Assembly: GCA_945877995.1 (NCBI GenBank) | Contig: CAMDXD010000133.1 | Location: 1-9,697 of the forward strand | Source of the DNA: Bordetella parapertussis | GTDB taxonomy: Bacteria; Pseudomonadota; Gammaproteobacteria; Burkholderiales; CAIKXV01 | Direction: 5' to 3' | Length of the DNA stretch: 9,697 bases | Part shown: positions 1 to 5,861 of the stretch, one piece after another | Layout: the number at the start of each line of letters is the position of its first letter | Numbering within the stretch: position 1 is the stretch's first letter | Notes under the pieces: generated by a model | Seen by the model: only the letters and a program-made list of their open reading frames with translations | What the model was told of the DNA's origin: nothing | The model's database searches: none | Position numbers and translations under genes: made by a program

Positions 1-267
1 GGCCTGGATCACGTCGGCGCTGCGCGGGCACACCTTCGCGACTTCCTGGATGGCGATCACCGCATCGAGCAGCGTGCCACCCTGGCCGCCATCGGCTTCG
101 GGCAGGGTGATGCCCATCAGGCCCTGTTCGGCCATCAGCCGTCCGACATCGGCCGGATGCTCGGGTGCATGCGCGCGCTTGAGCGCATCGGCGCGAAGAT
201 GGCGCTCGGCGAAGCCGCGCACGGCATCCTGGAAAAGCTGCTGGTCTTCAGACAGGTCGAAGTTCAT
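1..267 (-). CDS. Acyl-CoA dehydrogenase, N-terminal part (runs off window)
   Basis: Only the first 89 codons lie in the window; the gene continues past base 1. The translation begins MNFDLSEDQQLFQDAVRGFA, the usual opening of acyl-CoA dehydrogenases. It continues through the helical N-terminal domain with the family-typical stretch GLMGITLPEADGGQGG near residues 50-63. These enzymes are FAD flavoproteins that oxidise acyl-CoA to enoyl-CoA and pass electrons to electron-transfer flavoprotein. The ATG at 267-265 follows a good ribosome binding site (GGGAGG, complement of 271-276), so the start is secure. The FAD-binding middle domain and catalytic Glu lie outside, so substrate class cannot be told. 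It is divergent from the Bug-type binding protein. An AT-rich stretch at about 284-308 could carry its promoter, but I see no clear boxes there. Confidence 0.88.
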   Translation of the reverse strand, partial: MNFDLSEDQQLFQDAVRGFAERHLRADALKRAHAPEHPADVGRLMAEQGLMGITLPEADGGQGGTLLDAVIAIQEVAKVCPRSADVIQA

Positions 268-355
268 GGTCCTCCCGCGGACTGCTTTTAACGTACATGA
301 GTTTATCACCCCACCATCGGGCCTATTGCGCTGCAGCCCGCCCGCCCGCGTGCGG

Positions 356-384
356 TTGACTGCGCGCGGGGATGCGGTTACACC
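356..384 (+). promoter_or_regulatory. Possible sigma70-type promoter for the Bug protein-hydrolase pair
   Basis: TTGACT at 356-361 matches the -35 consensus in five of six positions. It is followed after exactly 17 bases by TACACC at 379-384, a weak -10 with three of six matches. It lies in the divergent gap 268-503 and would give a leader of roughly 110 bases before the start at 504. This is consensus matching only; in GC-rich DNA such pairs can occur by chance. Confidence 0.3.
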
Positions 385-491
385 AGCGCTTCGCCTGCAG
401 CGCGATGGCCTTCGACGAAAGGCACCGGCGGGCCGACGCAGGAGAAGGCACCATGAATGGAAACCCGTCCCGGCCAGTGCGCGGCACTGGC

Positions 492-497
492 GGAGGT
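492..497 (+). promoter_or_regulatory. Ribosome binding site deciding the start at 504
   Basis: GGAGGT lies six bases before the ATG at 504, a near-ideal Shine-Dalgarno sequence. A competing in-frame ATG at 453 has GGAG at 441-444 with eight bases of spacing. Three points favour 504: the stronger site, a clean signal peptide starting there, and a jump to GC-rich third codon positions only after 504. Confidence 0.6.
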
Positions 498-503
498 CGT
501 CGC

Positions 504-1496
504 ATGCCGCGCCGGCTCGTGGCGATCGGTGCGCTGGCGCTGGTGGCGGTCGCACCGCTGCCCACGCATGCGCAGCCCGGCGCGCAGAAGCTCGACTGGC
601 CGCAGAGGCCGGTGCGGCTGGTGGTGCCGTTCGCACCGGGTGGCGGCACCGACATCGTGGCCCGCCTGCTGGCGCCGACGCTGGCCGAGGCGATCGGCCA
701 GCCGGTGGTGGTCGACAACCGCTCCGGCGCGGCCGGCAACATCGCGATGGAGATCGTCGCGCGTGCGCAGCCCGACGGGCATACGGTGCTGGTCAGCAAC
801 GTGTCGACCGCCTCGATCAACCCGATCCTCTACGCCGGCACGCTCAAGTTCGACCCGCTGAAGGACCTTTCCGGCGTGACGCTGCTCGCGGCGATCCCGA
901 ACCTGCTGGTGTCCGGTGCCGGTTTCCCGCCGGGCAGCTTCAAGGAGCTGGTGGCGTATGCGCGTGCCCGGCCCGGCCAGCTGAACTACTCGACCCCGCT
1001 GGGCGGCTACTCGCACCTCGACATGCTCGACCTCGCCAGCCGTACCGGCATGAAGATGGTCAACGTACCGTCGAAGGGTGCTGGCTCGTCGGCGGCCAGC
1101 ATCATCAGCGGCGAGATCCACTTCTCGATCGCCAATGCCGCGTCGACCACGCCGCAGGTGAAGGCCGGGCGGATGAAGGCGTTCGCAACCACCTCGTCGA
1201 AGCGGCTGTCCGACCTTCCGGACGTGCCCACGTTCGGCGAACTCGGCCTGCCCGGGGTCGGCAGCGACAACTGGAATGGCCTGTTCCTGCCGGCTCGTAC
1301 GCCGCGCCCGATCGTGAACCGGTTGTACCAGGCCACGGTCGAGGTGCTGCAACGGCCGGCGATCGTCGAGTCGTATGCGAAGGTGGCGGTGCCGGTGGCG
1401 ACGAGCCGGTCTCCCGAGGAATTCGATGCATACGTAAAGTCCGAAGTCGCACGCTGGGCTCGGATCATCAAGGACAACCAGATCAGGCTTGACTGA
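504..1496 (+). CDS. Bug/TctC-family periplasmic solute-binding protein
   Basis: Protein of 330 residues, a normal length for the Bug (TctC) family. These periplasmic proteins bind carboxylates or similar small acids for tripartite tricarboxylate transporters or for sensing. Residues 1-23 form a Sec signal peptide: basic MPRR, hydrophobic core, and a THA-Q cleavage site. The mature protein opens with the family hallmark DWPQRPVRLVVPFAPGGGTD (31-50). It continues with the expected PVVVDNRSGAAGNI (67-80) and PDGHTVLVSN (90-99), and ends in a typical helical tail. No tctA or tctB membrane partner is in view, so this is an orphan Bug protein, as is common in betaproteobacteria; the ligand is unknown. 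The start at 504 was chosen over 453 (347 residues) for its ribosome binding site, signal peptide and codon use. The hydrolase gene follows after 25 bases, suggesting co-transcription and perhaps a shared substrate. Confidence 0.92.
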   Translation: MPRRLVAIGALALVAVAPLPTHAQPGAQKLDWPQRPVRLVVPFAPGGGTDIVARLLAPTLAEAIGQPVVVDNRSGAAGNIAMEIVARAQPDGHTVLVSNVSTASINPILYAGTLKFDPLKDLSGVTLLAAIPNLLVSGAGFPPGSFKELVAYARARPGQLNYSTPLGGYSHLDMLDLASRTGMKMVNVPSKGAGSSAASIISGEIHFSIANAASTTPQVKAGRMKAFATTSSKRLSDLPDVPTFGELGLPGVGSDNWNGLFLPARTPRPIVNRLYQATVEVLQRPAIVESYAKVAVPVATSRSPEEFDAYVKSEVARWARIIKDNQIRLD

Positions 1497-1521
1497 GCCT
1501 GCGATCGAAAAGGGGGGCGGC

Positions 1522-3243
1522 ATGGGAGCAGCAGTGGCAGCAGGCGTCGATGTCATGAACAGGGTGTCGCAGCCGGTGGCGTGCGAAATGATCGTCGAGA
1601 AGGACGTGCAGGTGCCGATGCGCGACGGCACGATTCTTTCATGCGACGTATTCCGGCCGGCGATGCCCGGCAAGGTACCCGCGATCATGAACATCAGCGT
1701 CTACCAGAAAGACAAGCTGTGGATACCGCCTGCCGACCTCGAGGAGGCGGCTAACCCTCACATGAACTGGGAGACGGTGAACCCGCTGTGGTGGTGCCCG
1801 CGCGGCTATGCCTGCGTGCGCGTCGATTCGCGCGGCACGGGCAAGTCGCATGGCCGCTGCGAGCCCAGTTCGTACCAGGAGGCGCTCGACTTCTACGACG
1901 CGATCGAGTGGATCGCGAAGCGCGACTGGTGTTCCGGCAGCATCGGCACCTGCGGCATCTCGTATCACGCGAGCTCGCAGTGGCGCGTGGCCAAGCTGAA
2001 GCCGCCGTCGCTGAAGGCGATCATCCCCTGGGAGGGGCGTGCCGACCAGTACCGCGACCAGTGCTACCACGGCGGCATCTTCGCGCTCGGCTTCATCGCC
2101 AACTGGGTCGCCACGCACACAGCCCACCACCTGCTCGGCCGGCCGCGCGGCTACAACCCGGATTCGTTCCAGCCGGACATGCTCTACAACCTGATGCGCA
2201 ACGACCTCGACTCGTTGTTCTGGCGCCTGTGCAGTGCCGACTGGGAAACCACCGAGGTGCCGCTGTTCAGCGCCGGTAACTGGGGCGGGTTCGCGCTGCA
2301 CCTGCGTGGCAACACCGAAGGCTTCACCCGCGCTAAGTCGAAGCACAAGAAGCTTCGGGTGCATACCGGCACCCACTTCCATCCGTTCCACTCGGAAGAG
2401 GGCCGGCTCGACCAGTTGCGCTTCTTCGACCACTGGTTGAAGGGCAATGACACCGGCATCATGGACGAGCCGCCGGTGAAGCTCGAAATCCGTACCGGCG
2501 GCAGTCCCAAGCCGTACGCGTTCCGCTTCGAGAACGAGTGGCCGCTCGCGCGCACGCAGTGGAAGAAGATGTACCTGCGCTTCGATCGCGGGCAATCGCA
2601 CGATGCCGCGGAGGTCGAGGGGTTGATGATCGACACGCTGCCGTCTGAGGAAACGTCGGTGAGCTATCCGGCGAGCGGCGTCACCTCTGCCGGCGTTGCA
2701 TCGGGCTCGTCGCTGTCGACTACGCACGGCGGCGGCGGCCGGCTCGGCGTGTCGGTGCAGACCGAGCCGATGGCCGCGGATACCGAGATCACCGGCCCGC
2801 TGTCGATGACGCTCTACGTGTCGAGCACCAGTGAAGACATGGACCTGATGCTGACGCTGCGCAACGTCGGCCCGGACGGCAATGACGTGCCAGAGGTGGG
2901 CCAGCACGGGCAGCCGGTACCGCTCACCAAGGGGTGGTTGCGGGCTTCACACCGCAAGCTCGATCCGGTGCTGTCGACGCCGCATCGTCCGTACCATTCA
3001 CACGACGAGCGCCTCTGGCTCTCGCCGGGCGAGGTCGTCGAATGCAACGTCGAGATCTGGCCCACCTGCATCGTGCTGCAGAAGGGACACCGGTTGCGCG
3101 TCGATATCCAGCCGCGCGACGGCATCGGCTCGGCGCCCTACACCCACTACCACGCAGACTACAACGCCGGCGCCGAGAACACCCTGCACGCCGGAGGAAT
3201 CTATCCGTCGCACATCCTGCTGCCGGTGATCCCGGCGAAATGA
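1522..3243 (+). CDS. CocE/NonD-family alpha/beta hydrolase (S15-like)
   Basis: Protein of 573 residues resembling the X-Pro dipeptidyl-peptidase S15/CocE family, serine hydrolases that cleave esters or amides. The N-terminal alpha/beta fold shows VPMRDGTILSCDVFRPAMPG (31-50), the oxyanion-region tyrosine near 61 (ISVYQK), and RGYACVRVDSRGTGKSHG (94-111). The nucleophile elbow is GISY with Ser147. A helical cap follows. GTHFHPF (283-289) supplies the likely catalytic His, then FFDHWLKG (301-308). The C-terminal half (about 320-570) fits the jelly-roll domain of the family. The usual acidic residue in the 'GWxD' loop is absent: this protein has GNWGGFALHLRGN (252-264). No signal peptide is seen, so it is probably cytoplasmic. 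ATG 1522 was chosen because a G-rich stretch (AAAAGGGGGG, 1508-1517) can act as ribosome binding site; an in-frame TTG at 1489 overlaps the upstream gene. Substrate unknown; cocaine esterase activity should not be assumed. Confidence 0.88.
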   Translation: MGAAVAAGVDVMNRVSQPVACEMIVEKDVQVPMRDGTILSCDVFRPAMPGKVPAIMNISVYQKDKLWIPPADLEEAANPHMNWETVNPLWWCPRGYACVRVDSRGTGKSHGRCEPSSYQEALDFYDAIEWIAKRDWCSGSIGTCGISYHASSQWRVAKLKPPSLKAIIPWEGRADQYRDQCYHGGIFALGFIANWVATHTAHHLLGRPRGYNPDSFQPDMLYNLMRNDLDSLFWRLCSADWETTEVPLFSAGNWGGFALHLRGNTEGFTRAKSKHKKLRVHTGTHFHPFHSEEGRLDQLRFFDHWLKGNDTGIMDEPPVKLEIRTGGSPKPYAFRFENEWPLARTQWKKMYLRFDRGQSHDAAEVEGLMIDTLPSEETSVSYPASGVTSAGVASGSSLSTTHGGGGRLGVSVQTEPMAADTEITGPLSMTLYVSSTSEDMDLMLTLRNVGPDGNDVPEVGQHGQPVPLTKGWLRASHRKLDPVLSTPHRPYHSHDERLWLSPGEVVECNVEIWPTCIVLQKGHRLRVDIQPRDGIGSAPYTHYHADYNAGAENTLHAGGIYPSHILLPVIPAK

Positions 3244-3244
3244 T

Positions 3245-3300
3245 GACCTGACCCTGGATTCACGGATTCACACGGATTCGCCAGACCTGACCGTGGATTT
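3245..3300. repeat. Short direct repeats between convergent genes
   Basis: The spacer between the hydrolase and amidase stop codons is made largely of repeats. GACCTGACCCTGGATT (3245-3260) recurs as GACCTGACCGTGGATT (3284-3299) with one mismatch, 39 bases apart. Between them CACGGATTCA / CACGGATTCG (3261-3280) forms a 10-base tandem duplication sharing the GGATT core. No inverted repeat or T-run is visible, so this does not look like an intrinsic terminator. It may be a remnant of an interspersed intergenic repeat family or a site of slippage. Confidence 0.6.
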
Positions 3301-4580
3301 CAGGAGAGGGTCGCAGACACCCAGCGCGCGGCGTCCAGCAGTTCGCGATCCTGGTTGCGCCTGCCGATCAGCTGGGCGCCGATCGGCATGCCGTTCGGGC
3401 CGGTGAACAGCGGCAGGGTCAGGCAGGGCACGTGCATCGCGGTCCACAGCGCCGAGAAGTAGGGGTTGCCGGTGGTGCTGGTTCCGATCGGTGCCTCGCC
3501 GTTGCAGGGTGCGGTAAGCAACAGATCGCAGTCGCCGACCAGGGCGGGCAACTCGGCACGCAGGCCTTCGAGGAAGGTGCGCGCGTCGAGGTAACGTTCG
3601 AAGGTGCAGCCCAGGCCATCCTTGAGGCGGCCTTCGCGCAGCTGCTTGCTGATCTGCTCCCAGTGGTGCGTCACTTCATGCCGGAAGTTGCGGGCGAATT
3701 CGAAGCTTGAGACCCAGCGGTGCGCATCCAGCACCTCGCCGTAGGCTGCCGGCAGGTCGATGTCGACCACCTGCGCCCCCGCGGCGGACAAACGATTGGC
3801 TGCGTCCTCGAGCAGTGCGGCTGCGGGTGCTTCGATCTGCGCCCACAGGTGGCTGCGGCAGAAACCGATCTTCGGTTTCGGCGGCGCGCCGTCCAGCGGC
3901 TGCCAGGGACGGCCGAGCAGCACGTCGCGCAGCAGCGAGATGTCCTCGATCGAGCGCGCCATCAGGCCAAGGGTATCGAGCGATCCTGCCGCCTCGCGCA
4001 CGCCCGACAGCCGCAGGTCGCCCCAGGTCGGGCGGTAGCCGACCACGCCGCAGAAGGCGGCCGGGCGGATCGTCGAGGCCGTCGTCTGCGTGCCCAGCGC
4101 CAGCGGCACCATCATTGCGCCGACCGCAGCCCCGGAGCCGCTCGACGAGCCACCCGGCGTGCGCCGCGGATCGTGCGGATTCTTCGTCTTGCCCGGGGTG
4201 AGGTTGGCGAACTCGGTGGTGACGGTCTTTCCGAACAGTACGCCACCGGCCTCGCGCTGGAGTGCAACGCAGGCCGCGTCGTTTCGAGTCTGCGTGCCGC
4301 GGTAGATCGGCGAGCCGTATTCGGTCGGCATGTCGAAGGTGTCGATGATGTCCTTCACGCCGAACGGGATGCCGTGCAGCGGACCGCGCACCGGGCCGCG
4401 ATCGAGTTCACGCGCGCGCGCGATCGCGGCGTCGCTGGCGAGGTGCTGCCAGGCATCGACCTGCGGTTCGCGTTCGGCGATACGCTCCAGGCAGGAGCGT
4501 GCGAGCGCTTCCGCGGTGAGCGTGCCAGCATCCATCTGCCGGCGGGCTTCTAGGGCGGTGAGCTGGAAAGGGGCTTTCAT
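3300..4580 (-). CDS. Amidase-signature family enzyme
   Basis: Protein of 426 residues, slightly short for amidase-signature hydrolases, which cleave carboxamides through a Ser-cisSer-Lys triad. The catalytic Lys is Lys76 in GIPFGVKDIIDT (70-81). The Gly/Ser-rich signature GGSSSGSGAA (143-152) gives the cis-Ser at about Ser146. The nucleophile is Ser169 in GTQTTASTIRPAAFCGVVGY (163-182). Spacing (70 and 23 residues) is close to that in characterised members. Related enzymes usually have TQTxGS here; this one has TQTTAS, with Ala just before the nucleophile, an unusual change next to the oxyanion hole. The C-terminal PLFTGPNGMPIGAQLIG (390-406) is typical. The ATG at 4580 begins the homology and has GGAG ten bases upstream. 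The frame stays open to 5183, but that extension lies antisense to other genes and shows no amidase features. Natural substrate unknown; it is not a GatA, since no GatB or GatC is nearby. Confidence 0.9.
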   Translation of the reverse strand: MKAPFQLTALEARRQMDAGTLTAEALARSCLERIAEREPQVDAWQHLASDAAIARARELDRGPVRGPLHGIPFGVKDIIDTFDMPTEYGSPIYRGTQTRNDAACVALQREAGGVLFGKTVTTEFANLTPGKTKNPHDPRRTPGGSSSGSGAAVGAMMVPLALGTQTTASTIRPAAFCGVVGYRPTWGDLRLSGVREAAGSLDTLGLMARSIEDISLLRDVLLGRPWQPLDGAPPKPKIGFCRSHLWAQIEAPAAALLEDAANRLSAAGAQVVDIDLPAAYGEVLDAHRWVSSFEFARNFRHEVTHHWEQISKQLREGRLKDGLGCTFERYLDARTFLEGLRAELPALVGDCDLLLTAPCNGEAPIGTSTTGNPYFSALWTAMHVPCLTLPLFTGPNGMPIGAQLIGRRNQDRELLDAARWVSATLS

Positions 4581-4633
4581 CGATGCGATGCTCCGCTGTG
4601 CAGTGGGAGGAAGGCCGGGGCGGCCGATGCGCA

Positions 4634-4662
4634 GTGTACCGGAGCGATCGTGGCGTATCCGC
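4634..4662. promoter_or_regulatory. Divergent control region with a small palindrome and possible -10
   Basis: The 189-base gap between the amidase gene and the truncated DUF808 gene holds a TACACT box (complement of 4634-4639), usable as a -10 for the amidase gene but without a recognisable -35. Next to it is a 5-base-arm palindrome, TGGCGTATCCGCCA (4650-4663). Either could be regulatory; the support is weak. Confidence 0.2.
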
Positions 4663-4769
4663 CATCGATGTCTGCCACGCGTGCGCATCGACTGGCGCGC
4701 GGCGTGCTGTGCCATCATCGACAGACCGGTCCGACCATCCTGAACGGATCCCATCGGGAGTCTTCGGCG

Positions 4770-5063
4770 ATGCCTGGTGCAAGCCTTCTCGCGCTGCTCG
4801 ACGACATCAGCACGGTGCTCGATGATGTCGCGATACTCAGCAAGCTGGCGGCGAAGAAGATCGCCGAGGTGCTCGGCAATGACCTCGCGCTCAATGCGCA
4901 GCAGGTCACCGGCGTTACCGCCGCCCGTGAACTGCCGGTGGTCTGGGCGGTCGCCCGCGGTTCGTTCATCAACAAGGCGATCCTGGTGCCGGCAGCGCTC
5001 ACGATCGGCGCATTCGCGCCCTGGGCGATCACGCCGCTGCTGATGCTCGGCGGTGCCCGTTGA
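4770..5063 (+). pseudogene. Truncated DUF808/YedI-type membrane protein gene
   Basis: The 97-residue product matches the start of the DUF808 family (E. coli YedI type), inner-membrane proteins of about 300 residues with no settled function. It shows the family opening LLALLDDISTVLDDVAIL (6-23), then LAAKKIAEVLGNDLALNAQQ (25-44), RELPVVWAVA (53-62), and a hydrophobic stretch ending APWAITPLLMLGGA (83-96). One more codon and a TGA follow where the family would continue with about 200 residues and more membrane helices. The next bases read into the DUF427 gene in another frame, and no rest of the family is found in any frame up to 5640. The remaining part is open, well conserved, and has its own ribosome binding site (GGGAG, 4756-4760), so the break is probably recent. 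A short expressed one-helix protein cannot be ruled out. Confidence 0.8.
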
Positions 5064-5599
5064 GCCTGCGCGGCCGGGTGCCGCTGTGGCCCCATGACGG
5101 CAGCCGCCGTCCGGCGTTCGCGCTGGAACCCGACGCGGGACAGGAGTCGGTCTGGGACTACCCACGCCCGCCACGGCTCGCACCGGATGCGCGCGAGGTT
5201 GTGATCATCGCTGCCGGAGTCGAGGTCGCTCGCACCCGGCGCGCGATGCGCGTGCTCGAAACCGCGAGCCCGCCGACCTTCTACCTGCATCCGGCAGACG
5301 TCGACCTGCGCTGCCTGGTGGCTGCCCCCGGTGCTTCGTATTGCGAGTGGAAGGGCGAGGCGCGCTACTGGTCGGTGGTGGTGCCGGATGCGGTGTTCGA
5401 GAAGGTGGCCTGGAGCTACCCGTCGCCAGAGGCGGATTTCACCACCCTCGCCGGCTGGATCGGATTCTATCCATCGCCGATGGCGTGTACGGTGGATGGA
5501 ATCCGGGTGCTGCCGCAGCCCGGGCGGTTCTATGCAGGCTGGGTCACGCCCGAGGTGGTCGGCCCCTTCAAGGGTGAACCCGGCACCAGCGGCTGGTAG
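5060..5599 (+). CDS. DUF427 domain protein
   Basis: Protein of up to 179 residues of the DUF427 family, small soluble proteins of beta-rich fold with no established activity. Family features are WDYPRPPRLAPD near residues 32-43, the repeat-like RAMRVLETASPPTFYLHPAD, the conserved CEWKGEARYWSVVV, and AWSYPSPEADFTTLAGWIGF. The long-form C-terminus ends with GPFKGEPGTSGW. The gene looks complete. The start is uncertain: TTG at 5060 overlaps the preceding stop as TTGA, which would couple it to the truncated DUF808 frame, while GTG at 5078 gives 173 residues. Neither has a strong ribosome binding site and no ATG is available, fitting a gene that lost its original 5' context when the upstream gene was broken. 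It converges with the acetate kinase remnant, 36 bases away. Confidence 0.85.
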   Translation: MSLRGRVPLWPHDGSRRPAFALEPDAGQESVWDYPRPPRLAPDAREVVIIAAGVEVARTRRAMRVLETASPPTFYLHPADVDLRCLVAAPGASYCEWKGEARYWSVVVPDAVFEKVAWSYPSPEADFTTLAGWIGFYPSPMACTVDGIRVLPQPGRFYAGWVTPEVVGPFKGEPGTSGW

Positions 5600-5635
5600 G
5601 CAGGGCCGGGGCGGTAACGACCAGGCGCGTGCCGG

Positions 5636-5861
5636 TCAAGGGGCCAGTGCCAGCGAGCCGACTTCGCGGACGATGCGATGGCGGTAGATATCCACCGCCA
5701 GCGCGGCGGCCAGTGGCATCGGCAACCAGGAACCGCGGATCTTCGTCGAGGTCTTCGAGCTGGCCGCGGAACAGGGGCTCGATCGCTCCGCTGCGGCATG
5801 TGAACAGCGCGAACTTCAGGCTGGACGAGCCGGCATTGAACGTGAGGACGCCGTCTGCCAT
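5636..5861 (-). pseudogene. ackA: Acetate kinase remnant (internal deletion plus frameshift)
   Basis: The minus-strand frame from ATG 5861 reads MADGVLTFNAGSSSLKFALF, the phosphate-binding N-terminus of acetate kinase, and stays family-like to about residue 51 (PRFLVADATG, 42-51). At about 5708-5714 homology moves to another frame. From 5713 to 5636 this reads LAAALAVDIYRHRI then VREVGSLALAP and stop, which resembles the AMDVYCHRL...IGAYTA region found roughly three-quarters along E. coli AckA. Around 250 codons between the two parts are missing, as is everything after, including the GIGEN motif. In the N-terminal frame translation would run on to a stop at 5568 with unrelated residues. The gene cannot make an active kinase. 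The ATG overlaps the phosphotransacylase stop (TGATG), the usual coupled arrangement. Intact acetate kinase converts acetyl phosphate and ADP to acetate and ATP. Confidence 0.82.

Noticed and set aside
50..1492. Plus-strand open frame of 480 codons overlapping the acyl-CoA dehydrogenase and Bug genes
   Set aside because: Low-complexity Arg/Ala/Gly translation in the wrong frame of a clear Bug gene; a GC-rich shadow.
378..1694. Minus-strand open frame of 438 codons opposite the Bug protein gene
   Set aside because: Arg/His/Gly-rich translation with no family features; it mirrors the strongly GC-biased third positions of the real gene.
1639..2907. Minus-strand open frame of 422 codons opposite the hydrolase
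   Set aside because: Antisense shadow; no recognisable domain and atypical composition, while the plus strand has full S15/CocE motifs.
3720..4553. Plus-strand open frame of 277 codons opposite the amidase
   Set aside because: Antisense shadow with Arg/Gln/Ala-rich composition; the minus strand has the complete amidase signature.
4581..5183. N-terminal extension of the amidase frame by about 200 codons
   Set aside because: Shows no amidase homology, lies antisense to the DUF808 and DUF427 genes, and the amidase family start fits ATG 4580.
5585..5597. Small hairpin ACCAGCGGCTGGT at the end of the DUF427 gene as a terminator
   Set aside because: Only five base pairs, inside the coding sequence and without a T-run.
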